A DNA stretch of 64,000 nucleotides from Notolepis coatsorum (Eukaryota; Chordata; Actinopteri; Aulopiformes; Paralepididae), in the NCBI GenBank assembly GCA_963971535.1, contig OZ020587.1:159787856-159851855 (forward strand), given 5' to 3'. Within the stretch, counting starts at the first letter, position 1, and every line of letters begins with the position of its first letter. This document shows, one piece after another, positions 1 to 10,872 of the stretch. The position numbers and the translations under genes were made by a program. The notes under the pieces were generated by a model. The model made no database searches and had not been told where the DNA came from. It saw only the letters and a program-made list of their open reading frames with translations.

Positions 1-636
1 ACGCCCCCCCCCTCTTCATTCATCTTGACGCCCCCCCCCTCTTCATTCGTCTTGACGCCCCCCCCCCTCTTCATTCATCTTGACGCCCCCCCCCCTCTTC
101 ATTAGTCTTGACGCCCCCCCCCTCTCATTCGTCTTGACGCCCCCCCCCCTCTTCATTCGTCTTGACGCCCCCCCCTCTTCATTTGTCTTGACGCCCCCCC
201 TCTTCATTAGTCTTGACGCCCCCCCCCCTCTTCATTCATCTTGACGCCCCCCCCTTCTTCATTCGTCTTGACGCCCCCCCCCTCTTCATTCATCTTGACG
301 CCCCCCCCCTCTTCATTCGTCTTGACGCCCCCCCCCCTCTTCATTCGTCTTGACGCCCCCCCCTCTTCATTCGTCTTGACGCCCCCCCCTCTTCATTAGT
401 CTTGACGCCCCCCCCCCTCTTCATTAGTCTTGACGCCCCCCTCTTCATTTGTCTTGACGCCCCCCCTCTTCATTAGTCTTGACGCCCCCCCCCTCTTCAT
501 TCGTCTTGACGCCCCCCCTCTTCATTAGTCTTGACGCCCCCCCTCTTCATTCGTCTTGACGCCCCCCCCCTCATTCGTCCTCTTCATTCGTCTTGACGCC
601 GCCCCCCCCCCCCCCCCCCCCCCCCCCCCGCGATTC
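1..636. repeat. C-rich minisatellite, about 27-bp unit
   Basis: About 23 tandem units, each a run of roughly 5-13 C followed by TCTTCATTCGTCTTGACG or a close variant (CATC, AGTC, TGTC). Unit length varies mainly through the C tract. The last unit expands into about 27 C's (603-629) just before the assembly gap. The minus strand carries regularly spaced G runs, so G-quadruplex or i-motif structure is possible (inference). No coding signal is seen. Confidence 0.95.
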
Positions 637-836
637 NNNNNNNNNNNNNNNNNNNNNNNNNNNNNNNNNNNNNNNNNNNNNNNNNNNNNNNNNNNNNNNN
701 NNNNNNNNNNNNNNNNNNNNNNNNNNNNNNNNNNNNNNNNNNNNNNNNNNNNNNNNNNNNNNNNNNNNNNNNNNNNNNNNNNNNNNNNNNNNNNNNNNNN
801 NNNNNNNNNNNNNNNNNNNNNNNNNNNNNNNNNNNN
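637..836. other. Assembly gap of 200 N
   Basis: Exactly 200 unknown bases. The round size suggests a placeholder rather than a measured gap. It starts 7 bases after the long poly-C tract, so the true repeat length and any sequence beyond it are unknown. Confidence 1.
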
Positions 837-2622
<1,786 letters not shown>

Positions 2623-2762
2623 CTATTCGTATCCTAACGGATTTATGCTTCCGCGTTCGCGTTTTGCGATCTGATTGGCCACTGACGTACGCTAGTTTTG
2701 CCCCCGGTAAGTTATCTACGCCAGTTACGCCCAGCTCGCGCCTGCATTATCCAATTCATCTT

Positions 2763-3378
2763 TGAAATGAATCATTCCAGCAAAGTAGGCTTCTATTATT
2801 CGAATTACTGTTTTAATGGGTATCACAGTAGTAAGTCCTACTGTAGAACATGACATATTAGCATGACATCTGATTTATTAATGCCAATACTAAAGATTAG
2901 GGACAAACGCAATTTCAATCAAGTTACATTTTTTTTTTTTTTTTTTTTTTACGTTTAATTAATTTATCCACTCTGGTTGGATGGTGTGTATGTATATGTA
3001 TGTATTGTGCTGTATAATGACAATACATTTGAATAGAATCTCATTTTGAAATCGCTACCTGTTGAGTGGATCACCATGGTGCAATGCAATCACCTCCGAA
3101 GCTGGCTGCCACTGTCGTGTCCATAGGCAGCGTAGCGATTTCAAAATGAGATTCTATTCAAATGTATTGTCATTATACAGCACAATACATACATATACAT
3201 ACAACCCATCCAACCAGAGTGGATAAATTAATTAAACGTAAAAAAAAATTAAAATACTTGAACCAAGAGTGATTTGAACTTAACGGATGTTAAAACTGAG
3301 TGACTAATCCATGATTTACACTTGTGCCAATTGCGTTTGTCCCTAATCTTTAGTATTGGAATTAATAAATCAGATGTC
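2763..3378. repeat. SINE-like element, copy 1, with long inverted arms
   Basis: Starts near AAATGAATCATTCCAGC, shared with the copy at 10309. Inverted arms run about 2865-3058 and 3132-3378 around a 73-bp spacer, so the region could form a large cruciform. The right arm is about 55 bp longer. On its complement it carries a GTTCAAATCAC stretch that resembles a tRNA-gene B box. The conserved CACTCTGGTTGGATGGTGT to GACAATACATTTGAAT part resembles fish LINE/SINE tails. It includes a poly-T at about 2931-2950. It lies in the dync1i2 intron. The family name is unknown to me. Confidence 0.7.
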
Positions 3379-3380
3379 AG

Positions 3381-3660
3381 AGAGCCAGAGAACAGTGTTC
3401 TGGCTGAGAGGAGCGACTACAGAACCAGAGAACAGTGTTCTGGCTGAGAGGAGCGACTACAGAACCAGAGAACAGTGTTCTGGCTGAGAGGAGCCTCTAC
3501 AGAACCAGAGAACAGTGTTCTGGCTGAGAGGAGCGACTACAGAACCAGAGAACAGTGTTCTGGCTGAGAGGAGCCTCTACAGAACCAGAGAACAGTGTTC
3601 TGGCTGAGAGGAGCCTCTACAGAACCAGAGAAGAGTGTTCTGGCTGAGAGGAGCGACTAC
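3381..3660. repeat. 40-bp minisatellite, 7 units
   Basis: Seven exact-length 40-bp units in register from 3381. Two forms alternate at the end of the unit, GCGACTAC or GCCTCTAC. Each unit contains AGAACAGTGTTCT, a 13-bp odd palindrome (AGAAGAGTGTTCT in the last). The array is interrupted by the element at 3664-4068 and resumes briefly at 4077-4127. Confidence 0.95.
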
Positions 3661-3663
3661 AGG

Positions 3664-4068
3664 TTGTAAAAAAAAATAAAAAAGTATATTAAAATATATT
3701 TTGTTTTTTAAGAATTGTAAAGGATCACAAGTGTGTTTTTGATTTGTTGTAAACAAAGACAGAAAATAAACTTCATTCATTCAATTAATAAACTGTATGC
3801 CTCACTGTGTGGAAGAGACTGGGATCATTCCTTTGTGCAAGGCAACATCAGGCTTGACTTAAAACATTACTTTCCTAACTTAGTGAAACTAAATGTAACA
3901 AATTAACACAGATATAAATGTACTGAATTGTTAATATTTTATTTCTTATTATAATATTAAAAAAATAAAAATAAAAAATCCGATATATATATTTTTTCTA
4001 CCGATACCCGATCCAGCTATTTTTGTGATATCGGCAGCCGATACCGATATCGGGTCGGTGCATCCCTA
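3664..4068. mobile_element. hAT-like transposon remnant with apparent 8-bp target duplication
   Basis: The right end reads GTCGGTGCATCCCTA, the complement of the common hAT terminus TAGGGATGCACCGA, preceded by CCGATACCGATATCGG-type repeats. ACTACAGG occurs immediately left (3656-3663) and right (4069-4076), consistent with an 8-bp hAT target duplication into the 40-bp minisatellite. The left end (TTGTAAAAAA) does not match the inverted right terminus, so it is eroded or truncated. The interior is AT-rich and non-coding, about 405 bp. Confidence 0.6.
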
Positions 4069-4076
4069 ACTACAGG

Positions 4077-4127
4077 CCTCTACAGAACCAGAGCTCAGTG
4101 TTCTGGCTGAGCAGAGGAGCGACTACA
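4077..4127. repeat. Remainder of the 40-bp minisatellite
   Basis: CCTCTACAGAACCAGAG followed by a diverged unit with CTCAGTGTTCTGGCTGAG and a 4-5 bp insertion. This is the right-hand continuation of the array split by the hAT-like insertion. Confidence 0.85.
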
Positions 4128-4819
4128 CTTCCCAGATGTAAACAAACCATTAACCTCCACCGCTTCTCATATCGGGGGCCGAGGTTTACAGTTGTGTGTG
4201 CGAATAATATACACACTAATTTCTAAAATCACACGAGGAGGGTGTGGATGTCGCTCTGAGCGACAACAACGGCGGCGGGGGGGGGGGGAACTAGGAGGAG
4301 GTGGTGTTCAATCAGTGTCAGGAGTCGTTGCGGGGGCATGAATCAAATGAATGCAGACACAAGAGGAAACAAATCATTACAGGGGGGGGGTTGTAGCAAA
4401 AAGTTAAATCCTGTCAAATTCCAGCTCTGCGCTCATATAGAATTAGGACCCCGGGCGAGTTGAGTTCTTTCAACAGCACATTAACACCACCGTGAGCGTG
4501 TGTGATGTCGACGCGAGGCAAACTGACAGGGAGACGATGGCGGTGCTAGTCGCTTTTAGAATAATAACGGTACATTTTGTTCAATAAATGTAAATGAGTT
4601 ATGTAACATACCGTCCTACATGGGAAAACAGCACTAATTGACTGACTATATGGTTTTATCCATTATTCATATTTTGACTTTTTATATTCACTAGACTATT
4701 TTCTCATTATGTTATGGTCTTCTGTATCTACATTTACATTTGTCTCAGTTTCTCAAATACATTTATGTTTATATTTTATATTTGTTAATGCGATTTGTGA
4801 GACATCAAATCCATGTTTT
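4128..4819. other. Unique intronic sequence, nothing recognised
   Basis: Non-repetitive apart from G runs near 4275-4287 and 4381-4390. It becomes AT-rich after about 4560. The plus-strand ORF from 4709 (70 codons) has no recognisable similarity and lies within a dync1i2 intron, so I do not call it a gene. Confidence 0.6.
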
Positions 4820-5060
4820 CTTTCCGACTACATACTGGAGCTAGATTCTGAAGATAGATACCAAGTTCCTCTCCGTGCGTTCAATAGAAAGCTGTTGGCC
4901 AAAAATACCTCTCCCTTTTAAGCTAGGCTAGCTGATCCGTATCCGCTTCCACTCATTTGTGCTAAGCTAGGCTAGCTTGCAGCCGGATGGCTTTCTACTG
5001 AATGCACAGAGAGGAGATTGGTGTCTGTCTTCTTGTCCGACTGTGGAGAAGAGCTCGACC
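4820..5060. repeat. Imperfect inverted repeat
   Basis: The arms around TTCCTCTCCGTGCGTTCAAT (left) and its diverged complement near 4995-5030 (right) face each other across AAGCTAGGCTAGCT copies at 4919-4932 and 4963-4976. Arm identity by eye is moderate. It may be a degraded foldback element. No coding content is seen. Confidence 0.5.
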
Positions 5061-5159
5061 TGTAAACCTCCAGTCATGAATATTTAGGAGACACATTATA
5101 ATCCTCGTAGATCTAGCATCCATAGCTCATAATGCACTGGTGACCCATCTCAAACCCCG

Positions 5160-5228
5160 CCCTCTTTTCTTGATCTTCCATTGTCCGAGGAAGGCACCAG
5201 TTGTGATTGGAGGATCAAGAAAAGAGGG
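5160..5228. repeat. Short inverted repeat (hairpin)
   Basis: CCCTCTTTTCTTGATCTTCC at 5160-5179 pairs with the complementary sequence at 5208-5228, with 20 of 21 positions matching and a loop of about 27 bases. It could be the end of a small foldback element. Confidence 0.75.
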
Positions 5229-5653
5229 AGGAGCTTGATATGGGTAAATCGGCTAAAACGTTGACCCTGATATGTGCCAAGTCATCGCAGTTCAGGACAG
5301 ACAGACAGACAGACATCCCTTTGTGCTTTGCATGTGGCTATATTGAGACTTCACATTCAAGAGTCTTGTGGTTGAGAGTCAACGTGTTTCAACGTGTTAA
5401 ATGTACGACTTTTTAAGACCTTGTTAATACCACTAAGAGCTAAATGTAATACCAATTTCACGACCATACTAGCGAGAAAAGAAAACCACACAAAGCGACA
5501 CTGAACTGGCGGGTGCACTTGCACGCCAATTTAAGTTCCATACAAGCTCTTGCCGGACACACCAAGCTCCCGACTTGAATACAAAACATTATGTTTGAAT
5601 ACCTTTTAAGGCCTTGAATTGAGAATGATGAATTGAATACGTTTAAAGACTTT
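5229..5653. other. Unique intronic sequence, nothing recognised
   Basis: Contains a short GACA run near 5297-5313, otherwise no repeat structure. The 69-codon plus ORF starting inside the hairpin has no recognisable product. Confidence 0.55.
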
Positions 5654-6526
5654 TTAACCCTTTCACTGCCACACTACAGAAGGTTAACCCTTTACTATCT
5701 CTCACAGGTCTCTTCATATAAATATCTTGGGATTTTTGTCGATAACACAATAACCTGGAACACCCATGTAGATAGCCTGTGTAGCAGATTACAACAACGA
5801 CTGCACTTTCTACGTCGCCTTAGAGTGCATGGTGTAGATCAAAAATGTATGTTACTTTTCTACCAATCTGTATTAGAGTCTCATCAGATACTATTACAGC
5901 TTGGTTTGGTAACCTGTCTGTACAATTAAAGTCCAAACTGGTCCGTCTGATGCAGACTGCATGGAAGATCATAGGGGTGAAAGGTCACCCATCCCTGCAG
6001 TCTATTTTTGAACAGGCTACTCTAAGGCAAGCCAATAGAATAGTCTCGGACCCCTCCCATGTCTTATATGCTGAGTATGAGCTACTGCCCTCTGGGAGGA
6101 GGTTTAGAGTTCCACGCTCTAGACTAAATAGGTTTAAAAACTCCTTTATTCCGATCTCAGTTAAACTTTTAAATAGTGCCAGATAAAGGGCAACTATCGA
6201 ATAACGGATATTTGGTTGTTATATTATCGTGTATACTATAATATTAATACTATATTATTTGTGTATACTATTCTAATGTGGTGTTGCCAGACATCCTGCT
6301 GTGCAGGTACTTTACTATATCTTTTATACTGTGTATTGTTTGGAGTCAGTTGTGTTGTGTCATGTATGTATGTATGTATCTGTGGCTGTAGTGGGTGTAA
6401 GCCCAAGACAAATTTCCCAGCTGATGGGACAATAAAGTGACTCTTGACTATCACACTACAGACGGTTTTTCTGTAGCGTGATAGTAAAGGGTTAACCTTC
6501 TGTAGTGTGGCAGTGAAAAGGGTTAA
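5654..6526. mobile_element. TTAA-flanked inverted-repeat (piggyBac-like) element enclosing a LINE end
   Basis: Arms of about 44 bp at 5656-5699 and 6480-6524 are inverted copies with a single-base indel. Both outer ends are TTAA (5654-5657 and 6523-6526) followed inward by CCCTTTCACTGCC. TTAA targets plus such ends suggest a non-autonomous piggyBac-like element. A second smaller hairpin occupies about 6448-6484. The interior is the LINE fragment at 5700-6447. The 30-bp repeats at the right edge leave open a minisatellite origin instead. Confidence 0.55.
5700..6447 (+). mobile_element. 5'-truncated CR1/L2-like LINE: reverse-transcriptase C-terminus and 3' UTR
   Basis: The plus-strand frames encode the region after the RT domain: SSYKYLGIFVDNTITWNTHV, QQRLHFLRRLRVHG, then in a shifted frame ITAWFGNL, LVRLMQTAWKIIG and LLPSGRRFRVPRSR. 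Known fish L2/Rex1-type LINEs carry the same order of motifs. A frameshift near 5850-5930 separates the two halves, so it is dead. Coding similarity ends at 6183 and a 3' UTR follows, ending in GACAATAAAGTGACTC near 6428-6443. The 5' truncation is typical of target-primed insertion. Confidence 0.85.
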
Positions 6527-6590
6527 CGTTCCGTATTGTCGCAGTGAAAGGGTAAACCGTTTTGGTAGTACTGCAGTGAAAGGGTTAACA
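6490..6590. repeat. Three diverged units of a roughly 30-bp repeat
   Basis: Three successive copies of a sequence ending GCAGTGAAAGGGTTAAC (with small changes) at about 6510-6526, 6541-6557 and 6572-6588. They contain the terminal sequence of the adjacent TTAA-flanked element, either as its parent minisatellite or as tandem copies of its end. Confidence 0.6.
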
Positions 6591-6663
6591 CCCTGCAGCT
6601 CCCCGGAACAAAGAACAGGTCAGCTGACCACACAAGCCTCACTGATGACGCTGAACAAGGTAC

Positions 6664-6763
6664 CTGGGGGGACCAGTCCAGACAGGTGACCACCCGGTGT
6701 TTGGACCAGCGCTCGTCCATGAACTGTCTGTTCAGAGACAACTTGGCTCCGGCCTGGATCTCA
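6664..6763 (-). CDS. dync1i2: Cytoplasmic dynein 1 intermediate chain 2, internal exon
   Basis: This 100-bp exon encodes [14 protein letters not shown] followed by [17 protein letters not shown]. It begins with one base that completes a codon from the previous exon (AG plus T, Ser) and ends in phase 0. [14 protein letters not shown] matches paralog 2 (paralog 1 has a different form here), which is my main reason for the symbol. The acceptor is CCCCTCACAG and the donor CAG|GTACCTTG. The intron to the next upstream exon is only 139 bp; the intron downstream is 4,086 bp and full of mobile elements. The segment leads into the WD40 propeller. Confidence 0.93.
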
Positions 6764-6902
6764 CTGTGAGGGGAAGAAGATTTATTATTATTATTTGTAT
6801 ACAAAAAAAAATGTCGGTTCATTATACAACTGTGGCGGGCCGCCACAGTCTGGATAATTAATGGGGAAACACTGCGTCTCCTGGACTAGAGAGAGTTCTC
6901 AC

Positions 6903-7065
6903 CTCTCCTTCTCCTCCAGGTCGCGCCCGCTGTAGTCGAAGAACACGTCCACGTGCTCGGACAGCGCCCGCTCCACGATGCGCGTGCTGTGGTCGAAGAA
7001 GTTCATGAACTCCTCCGAGTGGAGGATCTGCAGCTTCTCCTCCTCCGTCAGCTCGTGGGGAGGCG
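6903..7065 (-). CDS. dync1i2: Cytoplasmic dynein 1 intermediate chain 2, internal exon (roadblock-binding segment)
   Basis: This 163-bp exon encodes [19 protein letters not shown], then [15 protein letters not shown] and [14 protein letters not shown]. It enters with two bases (codon G|CG, Ala) and leaves with two (AG|T, Ser), agreeing with both neighbours. In the family this helix-rich segment just before the propeller contains the region bound by roadblock (LC7) light chains; that role is family knowledge. [15 protein letters not shown] is the paralog 2 form. The acceptor is TCGTGTCCAG and the donor GAG|GTGAGA, the best donor of the four. The codons are GC-rich at third positions, unlike the surrounding introns. 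Confidence 0.94.
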
Positions 7066-7241
7066 CTGGACACGAGAGAGAGAGTTCACCGCCACGTCAG
7101 GTTCACTGTGCGCTTAGTCTATACAAGACGACAACCAACTATACTGTTCCTCCCCGGATTTGAAAGGTTCAAATAGAAACTAAGATGTTCCGTATATAAT
7201 ATGCACATAAACCTTTCAATCTAAAAATATCTAAAAGTCCA

Positions 7242-8200
7242 TTAACACATCGAGTGCCACGCCCCTTCCGGGAAGTGACCCCTTCCTTGCCGTCCATTAA
7301 CCCCATGTAAACGTAGTTGTAGTTTGTAGAGCTAAACCTATATTTTATATTATAGCTATGGGTCTAATAACGCCGTCGAGTCTCAGTGACTTGCTTCTGG
7401 TCAACGCGCAAGGAACAGATAATTTTTTCATCCGTACATTTCCGTTTTATACCGTTTTGAATATGAATATAGTTTGGGTGCTTCTGAGCAATTCCAGGGA
7501 AAAGACGCGAAAACTGCATTTTTGTGTAATTCAATAAACACGTTGTCATTTTTCGCCTGATTATCGGATCTTCCTGAAATCAACGCTAGATCATAATTAT
7601 TATCCTTCCTCGTGCACGCATGCAATGTTGTTTTGACCGGCGGGCGCCCCCCCCCCCCACCTGCAACCCAACGGCAAACATCCACACATACAGACAGAGA
7701 CAGCGTTGATCGGGGTAGAAATAAATATCAGATCAACGCAAGCTTTCATATATAGTGTCCTTATATGGTCTCTGATGTAATGCAAAAAAAAGAATCCAAA
7801 TATCTGTTCGCCATTCCAGTTATCCACAGCGATCCTGTCTCCGATGTTGTTGGGCATTGCACTTCAACGGGCGGGCGGGGTAAGTAGTCAAAACCATCCC
7901 TACAAGTGTGTGTTTTGCCGGAGTGTTTGGGACCCGCCCCCACGCCACAGCTCGGTAGAGAAATGAAACCAACCCGCTTCTAACGGGGTGCAATACTGGC
8001 CGAAGGCGTTAGAAGGCGGTATAATACAGTCTGCCAGCTCAGACACATTCAGTACAGCATGCACAAGGTGCCCCGCTGAATTATGAATGGCAATAGCAAA
8101 TAAAAGAAATATAGTGAGAAAAACGTAGATCTACGTTTCCGGCACTCAACGATCGGGCGACAGAAACGTAGTTCTACGTTAACGGCACTGGATGTGTTAA
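7242..8200. mobile_element. piggyBac-like non-autonomous DNA element
   Basis: Bounded by TTAACACATCGAGTGCC (7242-7258) and its inverted complement GGCACTGGATGTGTTAA (8184-8200), 16 of 17 positions matching. Both ends carry TTAA, the target-site signature of piggyBac transposons. Sub-terminal palindromes such as AACGTAGTTCTACGTT sit near the right end, and AACGTAGTTGTAG near the left. The interior (about 925 bp) has minus-strand ORFs under 90 codons that I cannot match to a transposase, so it is probably mobilised in trans. It includes poly-C at 7647-7660. Confidence 0.65.
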
Positions 8201-8202
8201 GC

Positions 8203-8357
8203 GGGACAAAAAAACGTAAAAAAGTCGACGTATAATAAATTCAATCAATGATTAAATAAAAACACACAGTATAAGTCGACATATGAGAATATAAGAATAA
8301 ATTCAATCAGTGAATAAATAAAAACATAGAAGTAGACATAAGACACTCAATCAATGA
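8203..8357. repeat. AT-rich minisatellite, left part
   Basis: About three diverged units of 45-60 bp built on GTCGACATAT, CTCAATCAATGATTAAAT and AAATAAAAACATA. The repeat is interrupted by the TTAA-flanked element at 8358-8795 and continues on the other side to about 8850. Confidence 0.8.
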
Positions 8358-8795
8358 TTAAAGGGGAACTATTTTACTATTTCTTTCACTATTTGGGCAC
8401 TTTTACACAATTCCTGTGAGTCTATGGAACACCTCTGTAATATATATATTTTTTTTATTCATTGTTTTGTATTTCTAATCAAGTCCTCAAAAACAGCATT
8501 TTTCTACCTCAAGATTTCGAGCTGTTTTGCAGCCGCAGCTGCAGGTGCCACCTAAACCACTGTGCACCGTGGGGCCCCGCCTGAACATTAACATGCAGCA
8601 GCGACTATATGACATCACATATAGGCACATTTTCAAACGACTCAGTTCAGTGAGGGTGAATATTGTGAGAGGAGAATTGGAAGAATGCGCCAATATGAGA
8701 ATTTTGAGACATAGATCATATTAATATAAGTTCACATAGCTAGGAAACAATGCTAAACACTCAAAAAGGCCATTTATAAGATAGTTCCCCTTTAA
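8358..8795. mobile_element. TTAA-flanked MITE-like element inside the AT-rich minisatellite
   Basis: The left end TTAAAGGGGAACTATTTT (8358-8375) and the complement of the right end TTAAAGGGGAACTATCTT (8778-8795) match over the first 15 bases. TTAA or the overlapping TTA/TAA would be the target duplication. The element is about 438 bp with no convincing ORF. The same minisatellite unit is present on both sides, which shows it is an insertion. Confidence 0.7.
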
Positions 8796-8850
8796 ATAAA
8801 AACATATAAGTCGACATATAAGACACTTAATCAATGATTAAATTAAATCA
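8796..8850. repeat. AT-rich minisatellite, right part
   Basis: One further unit (AAATAAAAACATATAAGTCG, then ACACTTAATCAATGATTAAA) continuing the array split by the element at 8358-8795. Confidence 0.8.
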
Positions 8851-9507
8851 GATAGCAGCAGCACAGTTCATAGGTCGCACCTCACGGCGACGCAATATAG
8901 GGCGCTGTAGTCATTCTGATCCACACTGTCTGGTGATTTTTTGGCGGAGGGACACCATTTTCTGTGACCATATTAGGAAGACCGGCCACCACAAGCACAG
9001 CAAGTATTAGTCCGCAGCTCTTAGCGGAACTCTATAAAAGCTTCCGTCGACGCCGGGCCGAGTTTTTTAGTATTTTCCCCCCAGAGCGAAGGAGTCACAG
9101 AATAATTTCTCCGGGGAATCAACGCGCCTTTGATAATTTCGAAACGACAGTGTAAGTACTACCGTATTTATACTAATTTGTTGGACTTATTATAGCATTC
9201 GTTAACGTTTATGACCGTCTATAGTGTTTGTGAGAGTTTTTCCAGAAATTCTGGTCATATTTTCCACTCAAAAAGCTTGTTTCAAAACTGCCGATGTGAT
9301 GTAAGAATTTCACCCAGGATGCCGTGCTTTGGTTGAGGTAACATAAGCGTTAGCTCGCAGCTAGCTGCTGCTAGCTGTGAGCTAACGCTTGACTAACATG
9401 ACCACAATTGACGTATTTATTTCGCAAATGCAGTGTTTTCAAATAGCCACATTGCTGTGTATTAGTGTATTCATTGATTAGTGGGTCATATTCGTATATA
9501 TAACATA
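8851..9507. other. Unique intronic sequence, no gene called
   Basis: Mostly complex sequence. CTATAAAAGC near 9031 resembles a TATA box and GACAGTGTAAGT near 9147 resembles a strong plus-strand donor. The open frame between them has no ATG (it would start GTG at 8964) and no recognisable product. An inverted pair AGCGTTAGCTCGCAGCTAGC / GCTAGCTGTGAGCTAACGCT lies at about 9347-9388. Confidence 0.5.
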
Positions 9508-9776
9508 GTTCAAAGTCTAATCAAGTCTGATCAAGTCTAATCAAGTCTAATCAAGTCTAATCAAGTCTGATAAAGTCTAATAAAGTCTAATAAAGTCTGA
9601 TAAAGTCTAATCAAGTCTGATACAGTCTGATAAAGTCTAATCAAGTCTAATAAAGTCTAATCAAGTCTGATACAGTCTGATACAGTCTAATCAAGTCTGA
9701 TAAAGTCTAATAAAGTCTAATCAAGTCTGATAAAGTCTAATAAAGTCTAATCAAGTCTGATAAAGTCTAATAAAGA
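9508..9776. repeat. 10-bp minisatellite
   Basis: About 26 tandem units of TCTAATCAAG and variants (TCTAATAAAG, TCTGATAAAG, TCTGATACAG). It sits about 80 bp from the donor end of the 9855-9941 exon, in the intron. Confidence 0.95.
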
Positions 9777-9854
9777 CCACAAACGGGTCAATAGGAACAC
9801 GGTTAGTGACCAACCGGCTGCTACATCACGAGGTAACACTGCAGACAGCTGTAC

Positions 9855-9941
9855 CTTCCTCTTCCTCCTGTTTCACTGGCTTCTCAGTCTGGGTCTCCAT
9901 CACCGGCTCAGGGGGGGCCGTCTCCTCCTCTTCCTCCTCCT
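9855..9941 (-). CDS. dync1i2: Cytoplasmic dynein 1 intermediate chain 2, acidic linker exon (most upstream exon found)
   Basis: This 87-bp exon encodes an acidic linker of about 29 residues: a run of seven Glu, TAPPEPVMETQTEKPVKQ, then four Glu. The equivalent region of vertebrate chains is also acidic but poorly conserved, so identification rests on position and phase. It enters with two bases and leaves with one base (G), which joins CG of the 6903-7065 exon to make Ala before PPHELTEEE, exactly as in the family. The acceptor is GGTTCAACAG and the donor AAG|GTACAG. The N-terminal p150Glued-binding coiled coil and the light-chain motifs lie on exons further upstream, not found up to 64000. 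Confidence 0.85.
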
Positions 9942-10308
9942 CTGTTGAACCAAAACAGGGCGATGGTGAATATAGTGAAATATAACAGCAGACTTCTCTA
10001 ACGATCTATTTACACCACACCAAACTTTACATCAACTCAGCAAAGTGGAAAAGAAAAATAATAAGCAAAGGAAACATGTGATTAAAAAAAAGAGATGATA
10101 ATAATGTGGCACCAGGTCCACTGATCAGTAGCCACCAGGCTCCACAAGCCCTTTCACTCTCTGGCGAACCAGCCCACGTTTACATCTATTTAAGCAGAAC
10201 CAACGTTCCACCGCCTCCGTACTCAACAGGGGCGTTACTCAGGCGGAGGTAAGAGAGCCTCAACGCACGAGCGCACACACAAAAGCACACACGCACTGTA
10301 TATGTTTA
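9942..10308. other. Unique intronic sequence
   Basis: No ORF or repeat family recognised. An AT-rich patch lies near 10055-10100. It ends where the second SINE-like copy begins. Confidence 0.5.
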
Positions 10309-10872
10309 AAATGAATCGTTCCAGCAAAGTAGGCTTCTATTATTCGAATTACTTGTTTTAATGGCTATCATAGTAGTAAGTCCTACTGTAGAACATGACA
10401 TATTAGCATGACATCGGATTTATTAATGCCAATACTGGACGACAAGCACAATCGGCACTTGACAAGTGTAAATGATGGATTAGTCAGTAACAGTTCACGT
10501 CGGACCGTTTAGCTCAACGGGTTAGTGTGCCTGCATTTGTGAATCGTGTCGTCCCAGGTTAAAATCTCTCGGTTACATTTATTTTTTTGTAACGTTAATT
10601 CATTTATCCACTCTGGTTGGATGGTGTATTGTACTTGTGCTGTATAATGACAACACATTTGAATCGGCTCTCGTCTTGAGATCGCTACCCGTTGGGTGGA
10701 TCAGCATGGTGCAAACCGTGCAACGCCTACCTCCGAAGCCGTTTTATATTATAGGGCACATAATCATTCCGCCACTGCCGTGTTCATATGGTTGTGATCC
10801 ACTCAACAGGTAGCGATTTCAAAATGAGATTCGATTCAAATGTATTGTCATTATACAGCACAATACACCATC
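10309..10872 (+). mobile_element. SINE-like element, copy 2, with a degenerate tRNA-like head
   Basis: Shares its left 130 bp with the copy at 2763 (from AAATGAATCGTTCCAGC). At 10510-10525 TAGCTCAACGGGTTAG resembles a tRNA A box. At 10556-10568 AGGTTAAAATCTC resembles a decayed B box at roughly the usual spacing. Then follow a T-rich stretch and the tail CACTCTGGTTGGATGGTGTA to GACAACACATTTGAAT. A second inverted tail copy follows, so about 10616-10700 and 10796-10872 are inverted repeats. Confidence 0.65.

Noticed and set aside
6216..6454. ORFs on both strands after the LINE coding region
   Set aside because: They lie in the LINE 3' UTR, and neither resembles a protein.
8964..9155. Open frame with TATA-like upstream sequence and donor-like GTAAGT end
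   Set aside because: It begins at GTG, not ATG, and the product is unrecognised. The signals are individually common.
10510..10568. Possible tRNA gene
   Set aside because: A- and B-box-like words are present but there is no cloverleaf, and the sequence is embedded in a SINE-like repeat.
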